Shown: piece after piece, positions 29,038 through 35,831 of the stretch | Layout of the letters: every line of letters starts with the position of its first letter | Numbering within the stretch: position 1 is the first letter of the stretch | NCBI GenBank assembly: GCA_002699025.1 | Contig: PABA01000155.1 | Location: 1-64,000 of the forward strand | Origin: Sandaracinus sp. | Lineage (GTDB): Bacteria; Myxococcota_A; Polyangia; Polyangiales; Houyiibacteriaceae | Length of the DNA stretch: 64,000 bases | Direction: 5' to 3' | Program-made: the position numbers and the translations under genes | Notes under the pieces: generated by a model | Database searches by the model: none | Told to the model about the DNA's origin: nothing | What the model saw: only the letters and a program-made list of their open reading frames with translations

Positions 29038-30584
29038 GCGGCGTCTTCCTCGGGGCCTCGCAGCTGGGCGAGGCCGCGGTTCAGGTTCACTTCCGCGCGG
29101 GCGCGTGCGCGGAGCCAGCGTGGCTGTTCGCCGCTGGCCGTGGCGGTCTGGAAGCAATCTCGGACCACGGCTCGGCACGTGTCGGCGAAGCGCGCCTGGG
29201 CCTGGTCCAGATCGGTCTCGAGCTCCGAGAGGAGCGCGTCGAAGTGCCGGCCGAGGGCGTTCCAAGCGCGGCGTCGAGCGCCGAGCGCGTCCACCAGACC
29301 GCGGATGTCCTTCTTGTCTGGCTCGCGCTCCCCCACGGAGAGCGCGAGCCGCGCGTAGAGGTAGATCGCACGGCCGAGGGCGCCGACGGCCTCCTCCGCG
29401 AAGCGCAAGGACTCGCGGAGCACCTCGCCCGCGTCGGGATCCGCCAGGAGCGGGGCGCTGGCCCAGAGCGTCTCGTGGAGGACGGACTTGATCGACGACT
29501 TGTTCGTGGCCAGGCCGATCAGCTCGAGCGCGAAGCGGCGGCCGGCGGGAACGGCCCCGCGCACCTCCGGGGTCGAGAGCTGCACGATGGCCTTGGGGCG
29601 CTCGACGTGGTCGCTCTTCTCCCGGCTGCCCTGAAAGAGAGCATGCGCGTCCCGCCAGAACGCACGCTCGGGCACGACCCCGATGGGGCGCCAGCCACGC
29701 TTGGCGTCGTTGCGCCACATGAAGGCCGGCTCGTGGGGCGTGGCGTCACTCTGGCCCTGCCCCACGCAGCGGACGAAACCCACCACCTGGTCGCCCTCGG
29801 TCACCAGCTCGAGACGCCGGCTCCACCAGGTCAGCATGTGCAACCAGCCCGTCGGAAGGACCGCCGGCTCCTTCTTCAGCGGGAGCTCGGCCGGCAGTGG
29901 CGGCCGCTCCCAGGAGGGCAGGTCGTCCTCGTGCGTGGGGACGGGCTCACGCTCGCCGTCCCAGACGAGGAGGTTGAGGCAGAGGGTCTCGAAGAGCGTC
30001 TCGCCGCGCACCAAGACGGTGACGCCCCCGAGGAGCGGCGCCGCAGTGGCCGAGGTGGGCTCTCCCGGCTTCCGGACGAGCCCTCCGGTGTCGTAGGCAT
30101 GGTAGGCCACCAGCGCGCGGGCGGCGGCCGCGAGCGGCATGCTCGGCACGTGCGTGGGCGCGCGATGCTCGAAGAGGTTCCGAGCCGTGCCCCAACCCCG
30201 TCGCTCGAGGGTCATCTCGTCGATGGGCGTGACTCCGAAGCGCTCGCGAAGCCCCGGCACCTGACCGAAGGGGTGCTCGGGATGGAGGAGGTCCATCCGG
30301 TCCCGGACGCGCTCCAGGTAGGCGCGCACGGCGGCCGCGTCGAAGGCCCCGGCCTCGTAGATGCGTCGCCACGCGCGCCGATCCGCGGGCCCCTCGAGCG
30401 CCCGGTGCAGCACCGCGAGGAGATGCCGAAAGAGCGGGGCGATCTCGATCGGCGACTCGGGCGTCAGCGCACGCAGCTCGTGGGCACGGGTCAGCGCCTG
30501 CTCCGTGGAGAGCTCGACCCGCTCCCCCTGCGCCGTCTCGCAGGGGAGCCAAGGTTCCGTCGTCAGGTCGAAGGAGGGAGTCAT
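29034..30584 (-). CDS. cas8e: Cascade large subunit Cas8e (CasA/Cse1)
   Basis: A 516-residue protein that recognises the PAM and recruits Cas3. The start MTPSFDLTTEPWLPCETAQG is the typical Cse1 N-terminus (FDLTxEPWLP), and an AAAGG ribosome site lies six bases upstream. Conserved segments include DLLHPEHPFGQVPGL, LFEHR, and a C-terminal helical bundle. It is the first gene of the cas8e-cas11-cas7e-cas5e-cas6e-cas1-cas2 unit. Upstream lie 438 bp without a gene that carry the promoter candidates, a palindrome and the repeat-like guide. Confidence 0.96.
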   Translation of the reverse strand: MTPSFDLTTEPWLPCETAQGERVELSTEQALTRAHELRALTPESPIEIAPLFRHLLAVLHRALEGPADRRAWRRIYEAGAFDAAAVRAYLERVRDRMDLLHPEHPFGQVPGLRERFGVTPIDEMTLERRGWGTARNLFEHRAPTHVPSMPLAAAARALVAYHAYDTGGLVRKPGEPTSATAAPLLGGVTVLVRGETLFETLCLNLLVWDGEREPVPTHEDDLPSWERPPLPAELPLKKEPAVLPTGWLHMLTWWSRRLELVTEGDQVVGFVRCVGQGQSDATPHEPAFMWRNDAKRGWRPIGVVPERAFWRDAHALFQGSREKSDHVERPKAIVQLSTPEVRGAVPAGRRFALELIGLATNKSSIKSVLHETLWASAPLLADPDAGEVLRESLRFAEEAVGALGRAIYLYARLALSVGEREPDKKDIRGLVDALGARRRAWNALGRHFDALLSELETDLDQAQARFADTCRAVVRDCFQTATASGEQPRWLRARARAEVNLNRGLAQLRGPEEDAA

Positions 30585-30667
30585 GCGCGGCCTTTCGGGG
30601 GAGAGACGAGCGAGGGGCGGGCGGTCTGACACCCCCGCGGAAATCGCCGAGTGGTTCGGCGACGAAG

Positions 30668-30707
30668 ACGTCGAGGCGGGATGGCTCGAGCCATCCCGCC
30701 TCGACGT
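30668..30707. repeat. 40-bp perfect palindrome upstream of cas8e
   Basis: Twenty-base arms meet with no loop at CTCGAG (centre 30687/30688). The half-site is GAGCCATCCCGCCTCGACGT. It lies about 84-123 bp before the cas8e start, inside the predicted 5' untranslated leader. There is no T-run, so a simple terminator is unlikely. It may be an operator, an RNA hairpin that controls Cascade translation, or a recombination scar. The core GGATGGCTCGA is repeated in the CRISPR leader. Confidence 0.9.
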
Positions 30708-30791
30708 GGCCGCGCCCGAGGTCCGCCCAGCGGCAGCCCTCTCTCATGGGGCGCGGCACTCGCTATCTCCTGCGCACGAAAGACTCCGGCC

Positions 30792-30824
30792 TCACGGGTT
30801 GCCGCCCCGCGAACGGCGGGCCAT
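30792..30824 (-). other. Ten-codon mini-ORF, Arg-rich, in the cas8e leader
   Basis: On the minus strand an ATG at 30824 encodes MARRSRGGNP and stops at 30792. A GGAAGAG sequence lies about ten bases upstream. It sits between the predicted cas promoter and cas8e. Known CreT RNA toxins are also minimal ORFs with arginine codons, placed next to a Cascade target. However, the codons here are CGC, CGT and CGG rather than the rare AGA/AGG, so the likeness may be accidental. Confidence 0.2.
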
Positions 30825-30869
30825 CCTTCGAATACTCTTCCGAGAGTTCCGCTGGCTGGCCCGGTGGAT

Positions 30870-30898
30870 GAGGGGCGCCGGGGTAACGGCGCCCCCTC
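30870..30898. terminator. Strong GC hairpin followed by TTTAT
   Basis: The stem GAGGGGCGCCG pairs with CGGCGCC(C)CCTC around the loop GGGTAA. On the plus strand it is followed by TTTAT, which could end a rightward transcript weakly. On the minus strand it would lie at the very start of the predicted cas8e transcript and could block or slow its early elongation. Confidence 0.5.
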
Positions 30899-30927
30899 TT
30901 TATGCAGTGGTCGCAGAACGTCCGCAA
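30899..30927 (-). promoter_or_regulatory. Candidate promoter of the Cascade operon (Pcas)
   Basis: Minus strand -35 TTGCGG (30927-30922), 17-bp spacer, -10 CATAAA (30904-30899), with an A/T-rich tract just upstream (30931-30938). It would start near 30892, leaving a leader of about 300 nt before cas8e. The region is clearly AT-rich in a GC-rich window. It matches consensus only partly and was found by eye. Confidence 0.45.
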
Positions 30928-30939
30928 GCATTTTTATTG

Positions 30940-30962
30940 AAGTGCCTAGCCATGACCGGTAG
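30940..30962 (+). promoter_or_regulatory. Predicted Cascade binding site (AAG PAM plus protospacer)
   Basis: The trinucleotide AAG (30940-30942) is followed by TGCCTAGCCATGACCGG, which matches the pseudo-spacer TGCCTGGGCATCACCGG starting at 31013. Over 20 positions 15 agree. Mismatches are at 6, 8, 12, 18 and 20, and 6, 12 and 18 are the positions that Cas7 flips out in type I complexes. AAG is the best-known I-E PAM. The site lies about 48-70 bp upstream of the predicted cas start and over the -35 of the rightward promoter. Incomplete pairing would favour binding without cleavage. Confidence 0.65.
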
Positions 30963-30980
30963 ACCGACCTAGCAGATACT
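30952..30980 (+). promoter_or_regulatory. Candidate rightward promoter for the repeat-like RNA
   Basis: Plus strand -35 ATGACC (30952-30957, four of six to consensus), 17-bp spacer, -10 GATACT (30975-30980, four of six). Transcription would begin near 30987, exactly at the first repeat-like hairpin. The E. coli cas3-casA intergenic region also has a divergent anti-Pcas promoter. Here the -35 is inside the predicted Cascade target, so the guide could repress its own synthesis. Confidence 0.4.
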
Positions 30981-30986
30981 CTCTCG

Positions 30987-31060
30987 AATACCCCCTGATG
31001 GGGGATGAACCGTGCCTGGGCATCACCGGGACGTGCTCCCCCGCCCTCGCGGGGATTCCA
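30987..31060 (+). ncRNA. Noncanonical crRNA-like element: two degenerate repeats around a 22-nt pseudo-spacer
   Basis: First repeat-like unit (30987-31011): stem CCCCC/GGGGG with loop TGAT, then ATGAACC, shortened by three bases relative to the array repeat. Together with G31012 it gives the exact Cas6e 5' handle ATGAACCG. Pseudo-spacer: TGCCTGGGCATCACCGG and a few more bases from 31013 to about 31033, shorter than the normal 33. Second unit (about 31034-31060): GCTCCCCCGC, CCT, CGCGGGGAT, about 22 of 28 positions as in the array, but with a ruined handle. The sense strand is plus, opposite to the array and the cas genes, and it overlaps the 3' end of cas3. This is the architecture of CreA/CreR-type guides, but a decayed mini-array is the alternative. 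Confidence 0.65.
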
Positions 31061-33872
31061 GGACGAGGCCGAGGTCGGGGTCGAGGTGCAGCGCCACGCC
31101 CCCGACCTCGGCCACGCCGTTGTCGAATCGGACCACGCGCCTGTGACGGAGGAGCGCCACGCGCTCCCAGGCAGTGGGACGCGCCGCCGGGTCCTCGACG
31201 AGGGCCCGCACCACGGCCGGCCGGGAGATCGAGATGGACCGCTCGACGAGCGCGCGTTGGAGGGCCGCGTCAGGGACGACGTCGAGGTCGATGACGCGCT
31301 CGCCTGCCCAGACCTCTCCCCCTCGCTGCTCGAGGCAGACGACGGTCACGCTGTCTCTCGCGTCTCGGGTCTGGGCGCGCCGATCCGCATGAAGCGACGG
31401 CGCCTCCTCGTCCTCGAGCCCGAGCCTCAGCTCGCCGAGGAAGTCGTCGGGGGCGTCCGCGTGAGGGAGCAGGCGCTGTTCGGCCGAGCTCCGCTGGGCC
31501 GCGCCGCGCCCGAGGCGCTCCTGTTGGGCCGCGGAGTGGGCGTGGGCCGCCGGGAGGATCGCCGGGTCGTAGACGCGCTCCACGAGCGGCTCGATGTCGC
31601 CGGGGAGCTCGACGTGGGAGCGGCCACGCAGCGCGTCGAGGGTTCGGCGCAGGGGGAGCTCGTCGTACACCGCGGCGACCTGGCGGAGCGCCTCCACGCT
31701 GGGCTCCTCGTCGGCCGGCGCGACCACCCACAGCTCGGCGCGGGTGCGCACCGGGTGCCGGTCGTCGCGGTCGTGCCGGAAGAGCCGCCCCGCCCGCTGG
31801 AGGACCAGGTCGACCGGCGCGAGGTCCGTCACCAGGAGGTCGAAGTCCACGTCCAGGCTCTGCTCGAGCACCTGCGTCCCCACGACGACGCTCCGTTCGG
31901 GCCGATCGCCCCGTCGGCCCAGCAGACGCTCGAGCTCCTCTTCTCGGCGCAGTCGCTCGGGAGGGAAGAGCCGGGAGTGGAGGAGGAGCCGCTGCAACTC
32001 CGGCGCTTGCTCGGCGATGGCCTGGTAGGCGCGCTGCGCAGCGTCCACGGTGTTGCAGATCCAACCGACGTTTCCGCCGCGAGCCACCTCGTCGAGGATG
32101 CGAGCCGCGAGCCTCTCGACCCCCTCGTCCCGGAAGCCGAGGCGGATGGAGGTCGCCCTCCCCCGCGGACCGAACGACACGCTGTGAATGCCCTGCGCGC
32201 TGGCGGTCGTGATGCGTGGATAGGCGGTGCTCGTCGTCTCGTCCGGAGTCGACGCACTGGCGATCGTGGCGCCAGGTACCGTCCGCGCGCCGCGCCGGTA
32301 GGCGTCGAGGAGCTGTCGCCGGCGCGAGGAGGGCAGCGTCGCGGAGAGCAGCACCACCGTGGTGCCCGCGGCGCCGAGCCACTCGACCAGCCGATCGAGG
32401 AGCGTGCCCGTGTACGTGTCGTAGGCGTGGACCTCGTCGAGGATCACGACCTTGCCCGCCAAGCCGGCGTAGCGAACGAAGGCATGCCGGACCCCCATGA
32501 CGGCCAGGAGCGCCTGGTCGATCGTTCCGACGGCGTGCTCGGCGAGGAGCGTCCTCTTCTTGGTGCAGAACCAGGCCTCCGCGCGGACGCCCCCCGTCTC
32601 GACATCCTCGTCCGCGGACTCCGAGCTGCCATACACCTCGCCAAAGCGGAGCCTGGCGAAGGCATCCACGAGCGAAGCCTCGCCGTGCGCGAGGAGGAGG
32701 TTCGCAGGCTCGTCCGTGCGGGTGCGCTCGAGGAAGCGCCGAATGCGCCCGAAGAGCTGGTTCGCCGTGGCTCGCGTGGGGAGGCCCAGGAAGAGGCCCT
32801 GCTGGCCGAGCTTCGCCGCCGCAGCGTCCGCCAGGAGCAGGGACGCTTCCGTCTTGCCTTCGCCCATCGGCGCTTCGACCACGAAGAGCGACGGGGCCTC
32901 GAGGTGCTCGGCGAGCGTCTGCGCCTGCACGTGGAGAGGCCACGGCTCGTACTCGGGGAAGAGGTCGGTGAAGACACGGAAGGCGCGTGGCCGGGGCGCG
33001 GGGAAGCCCGCGGCGTCGAGCGCCACGCGGGCGCGGCGGCGGGCGCGTGCGAAGTAGGCGGGGAGCGCGGACGGGTCCGGGGGAAGGGGCGCCTCGTAGG
33101 GGAAGTGCTCCTGCATGGAGCCCAGCCAGTCGGCCATCGAGGTCAAACCCGCGAGGGCATAGGCTTCGCCGTGGGTGGGGTAGCGGAGGCCAGACACGTC
33201 CACGTCGTCGAGCCGGAGGAGCTCGGTCAACGCGCCGATCAAGGCGGCCCGCGCGTCACGCCATGTCTGTCCGCCGCGCGCCTTTCGTCCGAGTCTTCCG
33301 GGATCCAAGTACTCGTTTCCGACGAAGGTCCCGTGATGCGCGACGACGCAGTGGGCGTAGCGCGCGGCGCAATCACCTCGAAGCCCGGCGCTCTCGAGCG
33401 CCGGAGCCAGGAGGCTCAGCCCGGCCTTCGAGTGGTTCGGCGTGCTGCTCCGGAAGTCGAAGCCCTCTTCTCGAAGGAGGCTCGGCGCCCAGGGCGCCTT
33501 TCGCTGGAAGGCTGGTGTCGCCTTCCCCAGGTCGTGGAGAGCGATGAGAAAGGCGAGGAAGCGAAGGGCTGACTCGGGACTCTCGTGAAGCCCCAGGAAG
33601 GTACGCGCCGAGGCGTTCGGCAGGCGCTCGGCGAGGAGCACGCAAGCGACCGCCGCCACGTCGATGCAGTGCAGGAGGAGCGGATGGGCGAGGCTCGCGT
33701 CGTCGGGCCGTGACTTCCCCCAGAGAAGCCAGTGCGCTCTCCCCGCGGCCAATCGCCTCCACTCGTCCGGGCTCGCGGCTCGAACGGGCGCGCCCTCGCT
33801 CGCCGGAAAGCACTGCTCGAGCGACGGAGGCGTACTTCCGCTCAAAGCGCCACCGTCGAGCTGCGATCCCAT
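31023..33872 (-). CDS. cas3: CRISPR-associated helicase-nuclease Cas3, type I-E
   Basis: About 949 residues with an N-terminal HD nuclease fused to an SF2 helicase. HD motifs: H68/D71, the HD pair H113-D114 in ALHDLGK, and H179-H180 in VVAHHG. Helicase motifs: Walker A APMGEGKTE (K340), DEVH (479-482), SATLPS, VGTQVLEQSLDVDFD and QRAGRLFRH. All are intact, so it should degrade DNA that Cascade marks. I chose the ATG at 33872 because GGGGGC lies just upstream. An in-frame ATG at 33929 adds 19 unlikely residues. It has no short-range link to cas8e (438-bp gap), so it is probably transcribed separately. Oddly, its last codons (LESPRGRGSTSR) are the antisense of a repeat-like sequence and its stop lies inside the pseudo-spacer. 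Confidence 0.95.
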   Translation of the reverse strand: MGSQLDGGALSGSTPPSLEQCFPASEGAPVRAASPDEWRRLAAGRAHWLLWGKSRPDDASLAHPLLLHCIDVAAVACVLLAERLPNASARTFLGLHESPESALRFLAFLIALHDLGKATPAFQRKAPWAPSLLREEGFDFRSSTPNHSKAGLSLLAPALESAGLRGDCAARYAHCVVAHHGTFVGNEYLDPGRLGRKARGGQTWRDARAALIGALTELLRLDDVDVSGLRYPTHGEAYALAGLTSMADWLGSMQEHFPYEAPLPPDPSALPAYFARARRRARVALDAAGFPAPRPRAFRVFTDLFPEYEPWPLHVQAQTLAEHLEAPSLFVVEAPMGEGKTEASLLLADAAAAKLGQQGLFLGLPTRATANQLFGRIRRFLERTRTDEPANLLLAHGEASLVDAFARLRFGEVYGSSESADEDVETGGVRAEAWFCTKKRTLLAEHAVGTIDQALLAVMGVRHAFVRYAGLAGKVVILDEVHAYDTYTGTLLDRLVEWLGAAGTTVVLLSATLPSSRRRQLLDAYRRGARTVPGATIASASTPDETTSTAYPRITTASAQGIHSVSFGPRGRATSIRLGFRDEGVERLAARILDEVARGGNVGWICNTVDAAQRAYQAIAEQAPELQRLLLHSRLFPPERLRREEELERLLGRRGDRPERSVVVGTQVLEQSLDVDFDLLVTDLAPVDLVLQRAGRLFRHDRDDRHPVRTRAELWVVAPADEEPSVEALRQVAAVYDELPLRRTLDALRGRSHVELPGDIEPLVERVYDPAILPAAHAHSAAQQERLGRGAAQRSSAEQRLLPHADAPDDFLGELRLGLEDEEAPSLHADRRAQTRDARDSVTVVCLEQRGGEVWAGERVIDLDVVPDAALQRALVERSISISRPAVVRALVEDPAARPTAWERVALLRHRRVVRFDNGVAEVGGVALHLDPDLGLVLESPRGRGSTSR

Positions 33873-34004
33873 CCGAGCCCCCGACGCTACCCGTCGCGCG
33901 TCTCCTGGCGAAACCCCGGTTTGGGGCATGGGGCGTCAGAAAGCGGGGCCTCAGGGGCAGGGGGCGCGAGCGCCGAGGCTGCGTCGTGCGCTGCGCTCAG
34001 CGCG

Positions 34005-34209
34005 ATGAAAGACGATCTGGAACGGCCCCTCGGCGACACGGAGCTGGCGAGGCTGAGCCAGCTCTTGGACGACCCGGTCGGGCACGGTTTGCACTACGCG
34101 AGGGGCGCCGCAGCCGGTGCGTCGCGGACCCAAGATCGGGCGCAACGCCCCCTGCCCCTGCGGGAGCGGGAAGAAGAGCGAGAAGTGCTGCCTCGGAGAG
34201 CGCCGCTGA
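34005..34209 (+). pseudogene. SEC-C motif protein with a frameshift
   Basis: The ATG at 34005 reads [20 protein letters not shown] in one frame. From about 34102 the next frame carries a perfect SEC-C zinc motif ([20 protein letters not shown] and one more C) and stops at 34209. No start codon exists in the second frame, so one single-base slip near 34098-34105 would rejoin them into a protein of about 68 residues. The SEC-C motif is the metal-binding tail found in SecA and in many small bacterial proteins. Confidence 0.55.
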
Positions 34210-34297
34210 ACGAGCGTCACGAGCCCCCGCAGCCACCCGCGCATCAAGCGAAAGCCGCGCGTCGAAGATCGGGCCGGGTGCGTCCGTCCCCGGTCCC

Positions 34298-34930
34298 ATG
34301 AACGGACGAGCGGCTCTCTTCCTCGTCGCCTCGGGGCTCCTGCTGGCGACGGGCTGCGCCGGGAGCCTCAGCGCGTCGGCCGGGCTCAGCGTGGACAGCG
34401 CCGGGAACGTGGGGCTCCGGGCCCGCGTCGGAGGCCTGGTCGGCGTCGGCGGCGGCGAGGCCGACCGGGACGCCGACCCGCCGGAGCGGCGCCAGACCTT
34501 CGCGGCGCTGGGCGCGGCGGTGGGCGGCGGGGTGCTCCTCACCCGCCCCGCCACCTGGGAGCTGGTGGTGGACGCGCCCGGCCTCGCGGTGCTGCACCAG
34601 GACAGCGCGCCCGGGTTCGGCGTCGTCGGCCTGCTCCGCCTGCGCTCGGTCTTTCGCTGGCGAGACGGGGAGTCCCTCGGGGCCGCGCTGGGCCCGGGGC
34701 TGGCCTTCGAGGCGACGCGCCTCCTCGGCGAAGCCCCGGCGCTCGACGCGGACGCGGGGCGGCGCCACGGGCTCGGGGGTACGCTCGAAGCCTACGTCCT
34801 CTTCCCGGATCGAGACGGCGCCGCGCCGCGCGTCGAGGTCTTCGCCGGCGCCTCCTACCGGCTGACCGCCTTCACGGAGCTCCAGCTCTCGGAGCGCGAG
34901 GAGCCCCCTCCGCCCGAGCGCCCACGCTGA
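34298..34930 (+). CDS. Putative lipoprotein, 210 residues
   Basis: A signal peptide with lipobox ends LLLATGC (C20), so it should be lipid-anchored. The rest is Gly/Ala-rich with alternating hydrophobic strands (GVVGLLRLRSVFRWRDGESL, GGTLEAYVLFPDRDG, VEVFAGASYRLTAFTELQL), a pattern of an outer-membrane beta structure or lipocalin-like barrel. The C-terminus is a short Pro/Glu-rich tail. Family unknown. The start at 34298 gives a standard signal peptide. Confidence 0.65.
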   Translation: MNGRAALFLVASGLLLATGCAGSLSASAGLSVDSAGNVGLRARVGGLVGVGGGEADRDADPPERRQTFAALGAAVGGGVLLTRPATWELVVDAPGLAVLHQDSAPGFGVVGLLRLRSVFRWRDGESLGAALGPGLAFEATRLLGEAPALDADAGRRHGLGGTLEAYVLFPDRDGAAPRVEVFAGASYRLTAFTELQLSEREEPPPPERPR

Positions 34931-35094
34931 GCGCTGGCCGGGGCGCCCGCGCGGGCGTCTGGAACGCGGAGCGGCGAGCGCGGGCCGTTGACAGGCGCGC
35001 CACACCGATGGAGCCTCGGCCTCCAGTGGCTCGGCGAGGGCTCTCTCGGCGAGCGATGGGCGCGCACGACGGCGCGCCGAGGGAGGGGGCGGCG

Positions 35095-35514
35095 ATGTCG
35101 ATGTGGCTCGAGTACGCGATGGTCGACGAGGCGACGTTCGAGAAGGCGAAGGAGGACGAGGGGGTCTGCGACGCCATCTTCTTCGCCGACGAGGCGCCCG
35201 CGGGCGTGGACCGGGCGACGCAGGTCATCGGCCTCGACTACCGGACGCTCTCGGCGATGATCGAGGGCATGGAGGAGGCGGGCATCGGCTGCGACTGGAC
35301 CCGCCGCGCCCTCGGCGAAGAGTACGGCTCGGAGCTCGCCTTCGAGTTCTGCTACGGGCCCGGCTTCGGCTTCAGCCCGGCGGAGGTGAAGGCGCTCGCG
35401 GAGGGCCTCGCCGCGGAGGAGTGGGACCCGGAGGACGACTACGAGGAGAACATCGCCCGCTTCTTCGCCAAGGCCGCGGCCGCCGGCAAGGCGGTCATCG
35501 GCGGGGTGAACTAG
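35095..35514 (+). CDS. DUF1877 (YfbM-like) family protein
   Basis: A 139-residue acidic soluble protein. The start MSMWLEYAMVDEATFEKAKE is preceded by GGGAGGGGG. The layout of a short N-terminal strand, a central stretch about the state of the protein fold, and an end with ARFFAKAAAAGKAVIGGVN resembles DUF1877/YfbM proteins, which have no established function. The family call is by impression, not by a search. Confidence 0.55.
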   Translation: MSMWLEYAMVDEATFEKAKEDEGVCDAIFFADEAPAGVDRATQVIGLDYRTLSAMIEGMEEAGIGCDWTRRALGEEYGSELAFEFCYGPGFGFSPAEVKALAEGLAAEEWDPEDDYEENIARFFAKAAAAGKAVIGGVN

Positions 35515-35518
35515 CGGG

Positions 35519-35806
35519 CTACGAGCCCGGCTCGGTGCGGTCCTCGGCGCCCTCCCCTTCGCGCGCCGGGCCGGCGTCGCGGGGGCCGGCGTCGGTGACG
35601 TGCTCGGCGATCTGATCCTCGACGTGCTCGCGGAGGCGCTCGGCGGCTTCCGTCGCCTCCTCGCCGAGCTCCTGGGCCTCGTCGGTCGCGGCGATGCGGC
35701 GGGCGTGCTGGTAGAGGGTCCGCTGCCCGAGGGGGATGAAGAAGAAGACGTAGGCCACCACGGCGAGGCCCACGAGCATGAGCACGGTCTTCGTCAGGCT
35801 GCGCAC
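35519..35806 (-). CDS. Small single-pass membrane protein
   Basis: 95 residues: one hydrophobic segment (residues 8-26, VLMLVGLAVVAYVFFFIPLG), then a charged helix (EAQELGEEATEAAERLREHV) and an acidic disordered tail. Probably an inner-membrane protein with a cytoplasmic or periplasmic coiled coil. No family recognised. It lies 25 bp downstream of the MshEN gene on the same strand and may be co-transcribed. Confidence 0.6.
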   Translation of the reverse strand: MRSLTKTVLMLVGLAVVAYVFFFIPLGQRTLYQHARRIAATDEAQELGEEATEAAERLREHVEDQIAEHVTDAGPRDAGPAREGEGAEDRTEPGS

Positions 35807-35831
35807 GGCGGACTCCTCCCGTCCGAACCCT

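Noticed and set aside
30601-30660. A further CRISPR-repeat-like segment near CACCCCCGCGG
   Set aside because: The similarity is limited to a run of C and a few bases. There is no hairpin and no handle sequence.
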